This document shows positions 26,644-36,012 of a DNA stretch of 64,000 nt, piece by piece. Each line of letters opens with the position of its first letter. Within the stretch, counting starts at the first letter, position 1. This DNA is from Filimonas lacunae (GTDB lineage: Bacteria > Bacteroidota > Bacteroidia > Chitinophagales > Chitinophagaceae). The stretch is from the NCBI RefSeq assembly GCF_002355595.1, contig NZ_AP017422.1:744001-808000 (forward strand), given 5' to 3'. Position numbers and translations under genes: made by a program. The notes below the pieces were generated by a model. The model worked only from the letters and a program-made list of their open reading frames with translations. It ran no database searches and was not told the origin of the DNA.

Positions 26644-29070
26644 ATGAAACGCATGATCAAAATGTTGATAGCAGGCTTACTTGCCTGTGCCATCCCCGCT
26701 ATGTATGGTGCTGTTGCCTTACACGCACAGCAACCACCCCGCAAGGCCCTCCTGTTTTTTGAAAAGGCCTATCTGCACACGGATAGAGATTACTATACCG
26801 CGGGGGAAGATATCTGGTATAAGGTGTATGTAACGGATGCGCAAACCGGCCTGCCTGCCAAAAACAGTAATAATGTGTATGTAGAGTTGTTATCGCAGCA
26901 GGGCGATATCATAAACAGCGCTATTATACGGGTAGAGAATGGCGCAGGGCATGGCGATTGCAAGCTGGACGATGCCTTACCTGCCGGGCGCTATCAACTG
27001 AGAGCCTATACCAACTGGATGCGCAATTTTGGAAACATGTTTGTGTTTGAGAAAGACATTCATATCAGTGCAGGGGTACCTGCCGGCCAACCAGAAGCTG
27101 TTAAAACAAATGGTGGAAAAAATACAGTAACTGCTGCCGCGGTAAGTGCCGATAACCGGGTGTTGTTTTTTCCCGAAGGCGGTGCCATGATAGCGGGAGT
27201 GAATAACCGGGTGGCTTTTAAAGCAGAAGACATAGCGGGTAAACCTGTGGGCTTGTCCGGAACAGTAGAAACAGCTTCGGGCGAAAAGCTGGCCACTATA
27301 CAAACCACCTGCAATGGCATGGGCAGTTTTTTATTACAGCCTGCGCCTGGTGTTGCTTACCAGGTAAAAGGCAGGTATGCCAATGGAGCAACATTTACTA
27401 CAGATATTCCTGCGGCCCTGGAACAGGGTTTTACCTTACAGGTGAACGAAAAGGATACCGCTTTTGAAGTGCAGATATATACCAACAATGCCACACTACA
27501 GGCACTCGCCAATAAGCGTGTTACTATAGCCGGTAAACATGCAGGCAAATTTTACTTTGAGGATACTACCGTTTTGCAAGGCCAGCAAACTATGATGTTA
27601 CTGCCTAAGCGGGTTTTTCCGGAAGGGGTTGCAGCTATTACGCTGTACGATGCGCAGCTGCGCCCGCATAGTGAACGTTTGGTATATGTAGAAAAAACAA
27701 CTGCTGCCAGCCTGGCGCTGAAAACAGACAAGGACATTTATAAACCAGGTGAGCCTATTACTTTATCGGTAGAAGCCTGTGAAGCAGATGGCACGCCGGC
27801 CACGGCTGCGCTTTCGGTAGCGGTAGTAGATGGTGGTATAGTGCCTGCCGGTGAAGAGAATATTGTGAATTACCTGTTGCTGCAAAGTGAGCTGCGGGGT
27901 GGTATCACTAACCTGGCTGCTTACCTGGATAAGAAAAATAACAACCGGGCGGCGCAACGTGATTTGCTGTTACGTACCCAGGGATGGCGCGACTTTTTAT
28001 GGAGACGTGTAAAAGACACGGCTATTGTAATACGTTATTTACCCGAACCGGGTATTACCCTTTCGGGTCATGTAAAGCAGTCGCTGGGTGGTAAATCGTT
28101 ACCCAACATGAACATTACTTTAATGGCGGCAGAAGCAAGGGGCAATAAGATCTATTTTACTAAAACAGACAGTTTGGGTAACTGGTACATGGATGGCCTG
28201 CCTTTGTACGGATCGCAGCCGGTTTCTATTACCTCGCGCAATAAAGAAGGGAAAAAAGGCGGGATGTTATTACTAGATTCTGTAATGAACAATAAGCTGG
28301 TAGCAACAGCCTTACCTGCGTGGAATTCGCTTTTGTCTGATACTGCTGCGCCCGTGCAGCGTTTTGCAGCAGAGAGCGGTAAAAGGCAGGCTTTGATTGA
28401 GCAGCAACAGAAAGATGCAGCACGTATGCTGGAAGGGGTTACTGTAAAGAATACGCCTAAAAAAGCCGAGTTTAGAGATGGGTTTTATACCAGTTTTGGT
28501 GGTCCGGATTCCACTTTTAGCGTTACCGCGGCAGATGATAAGGATTATGGCACCCTCGAAAACTTTATACTGCATCGCATGCCCGGTGCCACTACCGACG
28601 CCGAAAGCCAGGGGGTATATTTTTACTCCAACGGCCAAAAACTAAGACCGCGATTTAAAGTAAATAAGGTGGAAGACGTGTTTGAACGTCTGGATTATTA
28701 CACATTACCCATGAGTGTAATAGAACAGGTAACCATTCGCCATATGATAGGCGCTACCATGAACGACGCCTGGTTTATTTACCTGACACTGAAGCCGGAA
28801 GCCTGGTCGCGCAAGCAGCTGGACCTGTTGAATACCACCGTAACCGGTTATTACGAAGCACGTGAATTTTATGTGCCGCGCGCCGGTCTGGATAATCCCG
28901 CACAGGACAAGCGCACTACGCTGTATTGGAAGCCGGATGTGAATATTAACGGCAAAATAACCCTGCCTTACGTCAACAGCGTTAACACCGCGCCGGTGAG
29001 GGTGATAGTGGAAGGAATTACCGGTAACGGCAGCCCGGTAACGGCGTTACTCAACTATAACATAAAATAG
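26644..29070 (+). CDS. Exported MG2/carboxypeptidase-regulatory-like protein
   Basis: 808 residues with a signal peptide (MLIAGLLACAIPAMYGAVALHAQ). Residues ~37-140 contain EKAYLHTDRDYYTAGEDIWYKVYVTDAQ and LPAGRYQLRAYTNWMRN, typical of the alpha-2-macroglobulin MG2-like domain in Bacteroidota surface proteins. A second such unit follows at ~360 (LKTDKDIYKPGEPITLSVEA). Near 475 a carboxypeptidase-regulatory-like fold reads ITLSGHVKQSLGGKSLPNMNITLMA. The C-terminal third resembles a plug-like segment (MLEGVTVKNTPKK) seen in TonB-linked relatives but has no barrel. Probably an outer-membrane-associated protein; function unknown. Confidence 0.75.
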   Translation: MKRMIKMLIAGLLACAIPAMYGAVALHAQQPPRKALLFFEKAYLHTDRDYYTAGEDIWYKVYVTDAQTGLPAKNSNNVYVELLSQQGDIINSAIIRVENGAGHGDCKLDDALPAGRYQLRAYTNWMRNFGNMFVFEKDIHISAGVPAGQPEAVKTNGGKNTVTAAAVSADNRVLFFPEGGAMIAGVNNRVAFKAEDIAGKPVGLSGTVETASGEKLATIQTTCNGMGSFLLQPAPGVAYQVKGRYANGATFTTDIPAALEQGFTLQVNEKDTAFEVQIYTNNATLQALANKRVTIAGKHAGKFYFEDTTVLQGQQTMMLLPKRVFPEGVAAITLYDAQLRPHSERLVYVEKTTAASLALKTDKDIYKPGEPITLSVEACEADGTPATAALSVAVVDGGIVPAGEENIVNYLLLQSELRGGITNLAAYLDKKNNNRAAQRDLLLRTQGWRDFLWRRVKDTAIVIRYLPEPGITLSGHVKQSLGGKSLPNMNITLMAAEARGNKIYFTKTDSLGNWYMDGLPLYGSQPVSITSRNKEGKKGGMLLLDSVMNNKLVATALPAWNSLLSDTAAPVQRFAAESGKRQALIEQQQKDAARMLEGVTVKNTPKKAEFRDGFYTSFGGPDSTFSVTAADDKDYGTLENFILHRMPGATTDAESQGVYFYSNGQKLRPRFKVNKVEDVFERLDYYTLPMSVIEQVTIRHMIGATMNDAWFIYLTLKPEAWSRKQLDLLNTTVTGYYEAREFYVPRAGLDNPAQDKRTTLYWKPDVNINGKITLPYVNSVNTAPVRVIVEGITGNGSPVTALLNYNIK

Positions 29071-29122
29071 GTGCGCGCAATACTTTTCTTTTTTGATATT
29101 TGCAGTCCTTTAAACGAAAAGT

Positions 29123-30088
29123 ATGCGTGTTGCTATTAACGGAATGGGTAGGATTGGTCGTTTGTTATACAGACGGCTGGCTACCTGTACAGAAGTGGAA
29201 CTGGTTGCGGTGAACGATATAATGGAAACGGACCACCTGATGTATCTGCTGAAATACGATTCGGTGTATGGTACCTACACAGGCCCCATACCTGCCGAAG
29301 GTGTTCGTTTTTTGCAGTGCGCCGATCCGCGTCAATTGCCCTGGAAAGAGTTGCAGGTAGATGTGGTGCTGGAATGTACAGGTGTTTTTGCCAATAGTGC
29401 CGGGGCGGCCCTGCACCGCGAAGCAGGCGCTTCCCGCGTAATGCTGTCCAGTACCGGCCCATCGGATGTGCCTTTGTTGATTTATGGTTTTAACCAGCAT
29501 CATTTAACGGCCGATACCACTTTGTTTTCGCCGGGTGGTTGTATGACCAACTGCTCTACACATATCCTTTACATACTCAATGCTATAGGTATAGAATCGG
29601 TGCAGGTAAACATGCTGCATAGTTATACTTCGCGCCAGGAACTGGTAGACGGGCCTAATAAAAACTTTCGCAGGGGCAGAGCGGCAGCGGAGTCAATTAT
29701 CCCGTTTGAGGTGGACCTGTTTCAGTCGCTGGAACGCCTTTTCCCCAATTTGCAGGGTAAAATAGCCACTATTTCAACGCGAATGCCGGTAGCTAATGGG
29801 GCTATGGCCGATTTTACCGTGCAAATGAAAGCCGATATTACCGCCGCACAAATCAACGAGTTGTTTAAAAAAGCGGCCGAAAACGAATTTGACGGGGTGG
29901 TGGAATACACTACCGACCCGCTGGTATCACTGGATATTAAGGGCAACACCCACTCATGTATTGTAGATGGCACACTTACTTCGGTGGTTGGCAGGCAGTT
30001 AAAGCTGATTGCCTGGTTTGATAACGAATATGGCTATACCAGCCGCATGATAGACTGGTTATTACACTGGACAGACATGCAGAAATAA
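29123..30088 (+). CDS. GAPDH-family dehydrogenase
   Basis: 321 residues. N-terminal NAD(P)-binding MRVAINGMGRIGRLLYRRL and VNDI (Asp that favours NAD) lead to the active site GGCMTNCSTH with Cys140, and LHSYTSRQ supplies His166. The C-terminal RGRAAAESIIP, VPVANGAMADFTV-like region and IAWFDNEYGYTSRM are family features. The active site GGCMTNC departs from the SxSCTTN of glycolytic GAPDH, and the chain is about 10-15 residues shorter, so it may be a specialised paralogue (for example erythrose-4-phosphate- or arsenate-type) rather than the main glycolytic enzyme. No neighbour decides this. Confidence 0.8.
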   Translation: MRVAINGMGRIGRLLYRRLATCTEVELVAVNDIMETDHLMYLLKYDSVYGTYTGPIPAEGVRFLQCADPRQLPWKELQVDVVLECTGVFANSAGAALHREAGASRVMLSSTGPSDVPLLIYGFNQHHLTADTTLFSPGGCMTNCSTHILYILNAIGIESVQVNMLHSYTSRQELVDGPNKNFRRGRAAAESIIPFEVDLFQSLERLFPNLQGKIATISTRMPVANGAMADFTVQMKADITAAQINELFKKAAENEFDGVVEYTTDPLVSLDIKGNTHSCIVDGTLTSVVGRQLKLIAWFDNEYGYTSRMIDWLLHWTDMQK

Positions 30089-30136
30089 CCATTTTATTTG
30101 TTTATTTTGCTAAACTAATTAACAATTAACCTCAAT

Positions 30137-30628
30137 ATGATCAAATTACAAGTGATAGGAAACCTGGGTAAAGATTGCGTGCTGAATAATGTGAACGGAA
30201 GAAGCGTAATCAATTTCAGTGTGGCTCATACTGAAAAATTCAGGGATGCTACCGGTAATACGAAAGATAGAACTATTTGGGTAGAGTGTGCTTACTGGAC
30301 TGATAAAACCGGTATTGCGCCTTACCTGAAAAGAGGTACTTCGGTATATGTGGAAGGAAACCCCGAAGTACGTACCTACCAAACCAACGACGGACGCCAG
30401 GGCGCCAGCTTAACTATGCGTGTAGTAAGCATTCAGTTGCTGGGTGGCGGTAACCGTGAAGGCGGTGGTGGCGAAGGTGGTGGTGGTAACTACGGCCAAC
30501 AGGGTGGTAACAGTTATGGTGGAGGCGGTAATGCAAATTACGGCGGTGGTAACAATTACAATTCTCCGGCATCCAATGCTCCAGCAGCCGGTGAAATAAC
30601 AGAACCATTGGATGATCTTCCGTTTTAA
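30137..30628 (+). CDS. ssb: Single-stranded DNA-binding protein
   Basis: 163 residues. The N-terminal OB fold begins MIKLQVIGNLGKDCVLNNVNGRSVINFSVAH with KDRTIWVECAYW and LKRGTSVYVEGNPEVRTY. It is followed by a Gly/Asn-rich linker (~113-150) and the acidic tip EPLDDLPF, which recruits replication and repair proteins. Length and layout are normal. The Ldh2-type dehydrogenase gene starts only 2 bp after its stop. Confidence 0.97.
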   Translation: MIKLQVIGNLGKDCVLNNVNGRSVINFSVAHTEKFRDATGNTKDRTIWVECAYWTDKTGIAPYLKRGTSVYVEGNPEVRTYQTNDGRQGASLTMRVVSIQLLGGGNREGGGGEGGGGNYGQQGGNSYGGGGNANYGGGNNYNSPASNAPAAGEITEPLDDLPF

Positions 30629-30630
30629 AC

Positions 30631-31707
30631 ATGGAAAAAATGTACGCATATAGCCGGCTGTATAATTTTACAGTCGGCATATTTACCAAAATAGGTTGTA
30701 ATGCCAAAGACGCAGCGCTTGCTGCCGAAGTTTTATTAAGTGCCGATATCCGTGGAGTAGACAGCCACGGCGTAGCCCGGTTAAGCGGCTATGTTCGTTT
30801 ATGGGAAGCCGGCCGTATCAATGCCAATCCTCAGATTAAAATAGTGCATGAAACCCCGTCTACTGCGGTGGTGGATGGCGATGCAGGCCTGGGCCTGGTA
30901 GTAGCTCCTTTTGCTATGCAGGTGGCTATTGAAAAGGCTAAAGTAGCCGGTACCGGCTGGGTGGCTGTGCGCAACAGTAACCATTACGGTATTGCCGGTT
31001 ATCATGCTATGATGGCTTTGCAGCACGATATGATTGGTATGTCTATGACCAATGCCAGTGCATTGGTAGCGCCTACCTTTAGTGTAGAAAAAATGCTGGG
31101 TACTAACCCCATTGCAGTGGCTATTCCCGCTCAGGAACAACCTCCGTTTGTAGCCGATTTTGCCACTACCACAGCTGCTAATGGCAAGCTGGAAATATTA
31201 CAGCGCAAGCAGGCCAGCGCGCCTATAGGGTGGGTGCAGGATAAAGCCGGCCATGCTTCCAGCAATGCCAATGAATTAAAGCAGGGTGGTTCGTTATTGC
31301 CTTTGGGTAGCGACCGTGAACATGGCAGCCATAAAGGCTATGCCCTGGGCAGTATTGTTGATATATTCTCTGCTGTACTCAGTGGCGCCAGCTATGGCCC
31401 CTGGGCGCCGCCTTTTCCTGCCTATGTGCCTATGCCCGAAAACATGCCGGGCCAGGGGCTGGGACACTTTTTCGGCGCTATGCGTGTAGACGCGTTTCGC
31501 CCGGCTGATGAGTTTAAAAGCCATATGGACAACTGGATTACCCGTTTCCGCAAGGCAAAACCATCAGAAGGTTACGAGAAGGTGTTGATTCCAGGCGATC
31601 CGGAAAGGGAAATGGAAGCAGCCCGCAGAAAAGACGGTATTCCCGTTGTGGCGGCGGTGACAGAAGATTTACAACAATTGGCGCAGAAGTTCGGAATTGA
31701 GCTTTAA
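30631..31707 (+). CDS. Malate/L-lactate dehydrogenase (Ldh2/MDH2) family oxidoreductase
   Basis: 358 residues. The family is unrelated to the usual Rossmann lactate dehydrogenases and reduces or oxidises 2-oxo/2-hydroxy acids with NAD(P). ADIRGVDSHGVARLSGYV, VDGDAGLGLVVAPFAM, VRNSNHYGIAGYHAMMAL (active-site His), LGTNPIAVAIP, HKGYALGSIVDIFSAVLSGA and DPEREMEAARRKDGIPV are all characteristic. No signal peptide, so cytoplasmic. It starts 2 bp after the ssb stop and is probably co-transcribed with it, although no functional link is evident. Substrate undecided (malate, ureidoglycolate or another hydroxy acid). Confidence 0.9.
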   Translation: MEKMYAYSRLYNFTVGIFTKIGCNAKDAALAAEVLLSADIRGVDSHGVARLSGYVRLWEAGRINANPQIKIVHETPSTAVVDGDAGLGLVVAPFAMQVAIEKAKVAGTGWVAVRNSNHYGIAGYHAMMALQHDMIGMSMTNASALVAPTFSVEKMLGTNPIAVAIPAQEQPPFVADFATTTAANGKLEILQRKQASAPIGWVQDKAGHASSNANELKQGGSLLPLGSDREHGSHKGYALGSIVDIFSAVLSGASYGPWAPPFPAYVPMPENMPGQGLGHFFGAMRVDAFRPADEFKSHMDNWITRFRKAKPSEGYEKVLIPGDPEREMEAARRKDGIPVVAAVTEDLQQLAQKFGIEL

Positions 31708-31810
31708 CTTCGGCAACCTTTTCAAAACAAGTTGAAAGAGTACATTTTGTCATCTAGTCAGTAAGACATCGAGTCAAGTGTTCTGAACTGGTATTAAATA
31801 TCCCTCAGCG

Positions 31811-33130
31811 ATGAAAATTATGAAGTTTGGCGGCACCAGCGTTGGTAAGCCGGAACGTATGCACCAGGTGGCACAGCTGATAACCAAAGACAGCGATGCT
31901 AAAATTGTGGTGTTAAGTGCATTAAGTGGAACTACCAATGCATTGGTAGGTATTAGTGATTCTATTGCAGGCGGCGACCGCGAAGCAGCCAAACGAAAGA
32001 TTGACGAGCTGGAAGCTCATTACAGGAAATTTGTACCCGAACTGGTGATAAAGGAAGAGGCACGTGCTAAGGCTAACGCTATTGTAACGGAGCATTTTGA
32101 ATTTTTAAACATCATACTGCGCATTAGCTTTAGCGAAGCGCTGAATAAAGATATTCTGGCACAGGGCGAGCTGATGAGCACCAAGCTGTTCAGCGTGTAC
32201 CTGGAAGAGCAGGGTATTGACCACCTGCTGTTGCCGGCACTGGAGTTTATGAGCATTGATAGCAACGAAGAGCCTAACCTGCCTGCTATCACTAATAAAC
32301 TGGACCAGCTGTTGAAACAACATAGCCATAAAAAAATGTTCATTACCCAGGGCTATATTTGCCGCAACTCCCGTGGTGAGGTAGATAACCTGAAAAGAGG
32401 GGGTAGTGATTATACTGCTTCCCTGATAGCGGCAGCAGCCCACGCTACTGTATGTGAAATATGGACGGATATTGATGGCATGCACAACAACGATCCACGT
32501 ATTGTTGACAAAACATTGCCTATTGAGCAGTTAAGCTTTGACGAAGCGGCTGAGCTGGCTTACTTCGGTGCTAAAATTCTGCATCCTACCTGTATCTGGC
32601 CTGCCCAGTTAGGTAATGTGCCTGTAAAGCTGCTGAACACGATGCAGCCCGAAGCCAAAGGCACTACCATCCAGGAAGAAGCGGGTACTGTAGGCGTGAA
32701 AGCAGTAGCAGCTAAAGACGGTATCATTGCTATCAAAATCAAGAGCAGCCGTATGTTGCTGGCTTATGGTTTTTTAAGAAAGGTGTTTGAAGTATTTGAA
32801 AAATACAAAACGCCGATAGATATGATCACCACTTCGGAAGTTGCAGTATCGGTTACTATTGATACCGATGCACATTTAGATCATATCATTAAAGAGCTGG
32901 AACCATTTGGTCATGTTGAAGTAGATACCAACCAGAGCATTGTTTCTATCGTGGGTAACGAAATAGCACAAACGCCCGACGTGTTAAAGCGTTTGTTTGA
33001 AACACTGAACAGTGTGCCTGTGCGTATGGTAAGTTACGGTGGCAGCCCGCATAATATTTCACTGCTGGTGCCAAGCGAGCATAGAACCAAAACATTACAG
33101 TTGTTAAACGCAGGCATTTTTGGCTTGTAG
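31811..33130 (+). CDS. lysC: Aspartate kinase, monofunctional
   Basis: 439 residues. It phosphorylates aspartate, the first step to lysine, threonine, methionine and diaminopimelate. The N-terminal kinase has MKIMKFGGTSVGKPERM, LVLSALSGTTNALV-like region and RGGSDYTASLIAAAAHA. The C-terminal tandem ACT domains (GIIAIKIKSSRMLLAYGFLRKVFEVF; IVSIVGNEIAQTPDVLKRLFETL) would bind an end product. There is no fused homoserine dehydrogenase. A strong terminator follows. I see no lysine riboswitch in the 103 bp upstream. Confidence 0.95.
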   Translation: MKIMKFGGTSVGKPERMHQVAQLITKDSDAKIVVLSALSGTTNALVGISDSIAGGDREAAKRKIDELEAHYRKFVPELVIKEEARAKANAIVTEHFEFLNIILRISFSEALNKDILAQGELMSTKLFSVYLEEQGIDHLLLPALEFMSIDSNEEPNLPAITNKLDQLLKQHSHKKMFITQGYICRNSRGEVDNLKRGGSDYTASLIAAAAHATVCEIWTDIDGMHNNDPRIVDKTLPIEQLSFDEAAELAYFGAKILHPTCIWPAQLGNVPVKLLNTMQPEAKGTTIQEEAGTVGVKAVAAKDGIIAIKIKSSRMLLAYGFLRKVFEVFEKYKTPIDMITTSEVAVSVTIDTDAHLDHIIKELEPFGHVEVDTNQSIVSIVGNEIAQTPDVLKRLFETLNSVPVRMVSYGGSPHNISLLVPSEHRTKTLQLLNAGIFGL

Positions 33131-33158
33131 TAAATAATTGTATCAATATACTTTGCCA

Positions 33159-33189
33159 GGGGCCGGGAGTAATCCCGGCCCCTTTTTTT
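33159..33189 (+). terminator. Intrinsic terminator of lysC
   Basis: GGGGCCGGGA (33159-33168), loop GTAA and TCCCGGCCCC (33173-33182) form a perfect 10-bp stem followed by seven T. It lies 28 bp after the lysC stop. Confidence 0.92.
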
Positions 33190-33330
33190 GGGTGTAAGCG
33201 TACACTACACTGTAATAAAACCGTACAGGTTTACACGTTTGTTTTTTACTTACCGCTTGTAAATCAATGCATAGAAAGGTTGGCATTATTCTGTGCATAT
33301 ACCTAACTTACCTAAGAAACCAGCACGCTT

Positions 33331-35706
33331 ATGATGTTGCAAAGCCACTGTAAAGTAGCCTTCAGAAATCTTTGGAAAAACAGGGGATTTTCTGCTATTA
33401 ATATAGCCGGCCTGGCATTGGGCATGGCTTGCAGCCTGCTGATATTTTTATGGATACAGGACGAAAAAGGAATAAACGGGTTTCATAAAAATATTAAGCA
33501 GATTTACCAGGTATATGAAGCACAGCATTACGATGGTAAAATAGAAGGGCAATATGCTACGCCGGGCTTGCTGGCACAGGAACTGGAAAAGCAGGTGCCG
33601 GCAGTGGAAATGGCTGTTAGCATGGCGGAAATATATGGGAATACCTTTTCAGTGGGCACCAAAGCGCTGAAACAAAAAGGCACAGCAGCCGGGAAACACT
33701 TCTTCCAGATATTCAGTTATCCTTTGTTACAGGGCAATGCAGCAGATGCGCTTGCCACACCGGAAAGTATTGCTATATCCCGCTCTATGGCGGTGAATTT
33801 TTTTGGTAGTCCCGAAAAGGCGATGCTGCAAACGATCCGTTACGAAAATGAACGCGACTATACGGTAAAAGCCGTGTTTGAAGATATTACCCCGCAATCG
33901 TCTATGGTGTTTGATTTTCTGTTAAACTGGGATGGTTATGTTGAACACCAGGATTGGTTAAAAGATTGGGGCAATCATATGCCTGCTACTTATGTACTGT
34001 TTCGCCCAGGCACTAATGTTGCTGCTGTTGGTGCAAAGGTTAAAAATTTTATTGAACGTTTTGAAGATGATTCCAAATATGGGTTTCATGTAGAGATAGG
34101 GTTTCAGCCGTATAAAGAGGTGTATTTAAAAAGCCAGTTTGAAAACGGCAAGCCTGCTTGGGGGCGTTTTGAATATGTAAACCTGTTTACGCTGGTGGCT
34201 ATTTTTATACTGGTAATAGCCTGTATCAATTTTATGAACCTTACTACCGCCCGCTCGGTAAAAAGGGCGCGTGAAATAGGCGTAAGAAAAGTAATTGGCG
34301 CTAACAGAATGTCGCTGGTGTGGCAGTTTATGGGCGAAGCGGTGTTAATAGCACTGATTGCGGCGTTGCTGGCTTTATTGCTGATAATACTTTCCTTGCC
34401 GTTTTTTAACCAGGTAACCGGTAAGCAAATAGCTATACCTATATTCTCCGGTCAATTTTTAGGTGTAATGCTGGCATTAATACTGATCACAGGTTTTTTA
34501 TCAGGTAGCTACCCGGCATTATTCCTGGCAGGTTTTAACCCGGTACGGGTGTTAAAAGGCGGCTCATTGCAGGCAGGCCCTGCAGCTTTGTGGTTTCGCA
34601 AATCACTGGTAGTATTTCAGTTTACTTTATCTATCATCCTGATTATTGCCACCATATTAATTTCGCAGCAGGTGGACTATGTGCAGCAGTCTAACCTGGG
34701 TTATAACCGGGAGAACCTGGTGGCTATTGATATCGATAATGAAATGTCTAAACATTTATCTTCTTTTACTACCGAAGCAGCGCGCATCAGTGGCATTAAC
34801 AGCATGAGTGAAGTAAGCCAGGTGCCTGTAAATGCCGAAAACAGTACATTGGGCGTAAGGTGGCCTGGTAAAGATCCTAAGAACAAAGTGGCGTTTACGC
34901 AGCTGGGAGTAGGATATGATTTTATTAAAACCATGAAGCTAACCGTAGTGGAAGGCCGTGATTTTTCAAAAAGCTTTTTATCTGATTCTGTAGCATATAT
35001 TATTAACGAAGCCGCTGCTAAGAAGATAAATAATAAAAACATTTTAGGTATGCCCTTTACTTTCTGGGGTAAAGAGGGCAAGGTGATAGGAGTGGTGAAA
35101 GATTTTCATTTTCAATCGTTACATCATAAAATAAACCCGCTGGTATTGCGAATTACTACGCCCACTTATATCAATTCTTTATTGGTAAGACTGGAGCCGG
35201 GCCACACGGAAGCCACATTGGGCAGCCTGGAAAAGCTATGGAAACAGGTAAACCCGAAGTTTCCTTTTTCGTATCAGTTCTCTTCCGAAGAATATGCAAA
35301 ACTGTATAAGAGCGAGCAGGTGATTAAGAGCCTGTCTAATGTATTTGCATTTCTGGCCATTGTAATTTCCTGCCTGGGGTTGTTAGGTTTATCCATATTC
35401 ACTGCCGAACAACGTACCAAAGAGTTTGGTGTGCGTAAGGTGTTGGGAGCTAATTTTATCACCTTATGCCGTTTGCTCACCACCAACTTTGTGCTACTGG
35501 TAGGGTTGGCTTTTATAATAGCTGCTCCTATAGCCTGGTGGGCCATGTATAAATGGTTACAGCATTATGCTTATCATACTGCTATCAGCTGGTGGATTTT
35601 TGTAACGGCAGGCCTATTGGCTATGCTTATTGCATTGTTAACGGTGTGCTTTCAAGCCATTAAAGTGGCCCGTACCAATCCGTTGAAAAGCCTGAAAACG
35701 GAGTAG
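33331..35706 (+). CDS. MacB/FtsX-type ABC transporter permease
   Basis: 791 residues, same two-module layout as the gene at 6875-9268: first helix after FRNLWKNRGFSAINIAGLALGMAC, a periplasmic domain, an FtsX core with INFMNLTTARSVKRAREIGVRKVIG, a second periplasmic domain and a last FtsX core with EQRTKEFGVRKVLGANF, ending AIKVARTNPLKSLKTE. It has no adjacent ATPase. These permeases are numerous in Bacteroidota and probably act with a shared MacB-type ATPase; substrate unknown. The second 21-bp array begins 13 bp after its stop codon. Confidence 0.93.
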   Translation: MMLQSHCKVAFRNLWKNRGFSAINIAGLALGMACSLLIFLWIQDEKGINGFHKNIKQIYQVYEAQHYDGKIEGQYATPGLLAQELEKQVPAVEMAVSMAEIYGNTFSVGTKALKQKGTAAGKHFFQIFSYPLLQGNAADALATPESIAISRSMAVNFFGSPEKAMLQTIRYENERDYTVKAVFEDITPQSSMVFDFLLNWDGYVEHQDWLKDWGNHMPATYVLFRPGTNVAAVGAKVKNFIERFEDDSKYGFHVEIGFQPYKEVYLKSQFENGKPAWGRFEYVNLFTLVAIFILVIACINFMNLTTARSVKRAREIGVRKVIGANRMSLVWQFMGEAVLIALIAALLALLLIILSLPFFNQVTGKQIAIPIFSGQFLGVMLALILITGFLSGSYPALFLAGFNPVRVLKGGSLQAGPAALWFRKSLVVFQFTLSIILIIATILISQQVDYVQQSNLGYNRENLVAIDIDNEMSKHLSSFTTEAARISGINSMSEVSQVPVNAENSTLGVRWPGKDPKNKVAFTQLGVGYDFIKTMKLTVVEGRDFSKSFLSDSVAYIINEAAAKKINNKNILGMPFTFWGKEGKVIGVVKDFHFQSLHHKINPLVLRITTPTYINSLLVRLEPGHTEATLGSLEKLWKQVNPKFPFSYQFSSEEYAKLYKSEQVIKSLSNVFAFLAIVISCLGLLGLSIFTAEQRTKEFGVRKVLGANFITLCRLLTTNFVLLVGLAFIIAAPIAWWAMYKWLQHYAYHTAISWWIFVTAGLLAMLIALLTVCFQAIKVARTNPLKSLKTE

Positions 35707-35718
35707 GTGAGGAGAATA

Positions 35719-36012
35719 TTCCCACTGGCGGAGCTTTCAGGAGTTGTGTTGGGAAACCGCCAAAGCCTGCTGGAAAACAAAGGAGAACTGTTGACGGAAA
35801 AATGCTCCTTGTTGACACTGTTAGGCTCATTGATGAAGCAATATGGCCAGCTGATGGAAGCTAGAGGTACACTGTTGTAGTAATAATACCAACTGGCGGA
35901 GTTTTCGCGCCAACTGTCGGAATAATACTGCCAGCTGGTAGGAAAAAAGTGTGGACTGGCGGAGAAATAATGCCAGCTGGCGGATTTTCCACGCCAGCTG
36001 GCGAAATATTAT
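35719..36012. repeat. Tandem array of 14 palindromic 21-bp units (array 2)
   Basis: Units start at 35719, 35740, 35761, 35782, 35803, 35824, 35845, 35866, 35887, 35908, 35929, 35950, 35971 and 35992, an exact 21-bp step. The core is the palindrome CGCCAGCTGGCG followed by GA and about seven variable bases. It is complete in the last unit and nearly so in the one at 35971. Units near the permease are more diverged, but CTG stays in phase in 11 of 14 and TG in all. In the CTG frame the array reads as degenerate heptads such as LLENKGE-LLTEKCS-LLTLLG, with stops. It fills the whole gap between two convergent genes and overlaps the last 4 bases of the esterase gene. Function unknown. Confidence 0.88.

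Noticed and set aside
31708-31810. Lysine riboswitch upstream of aspartate kinase
   Set aside because: The 103-bp leader is too short and shows no five-stem fold.
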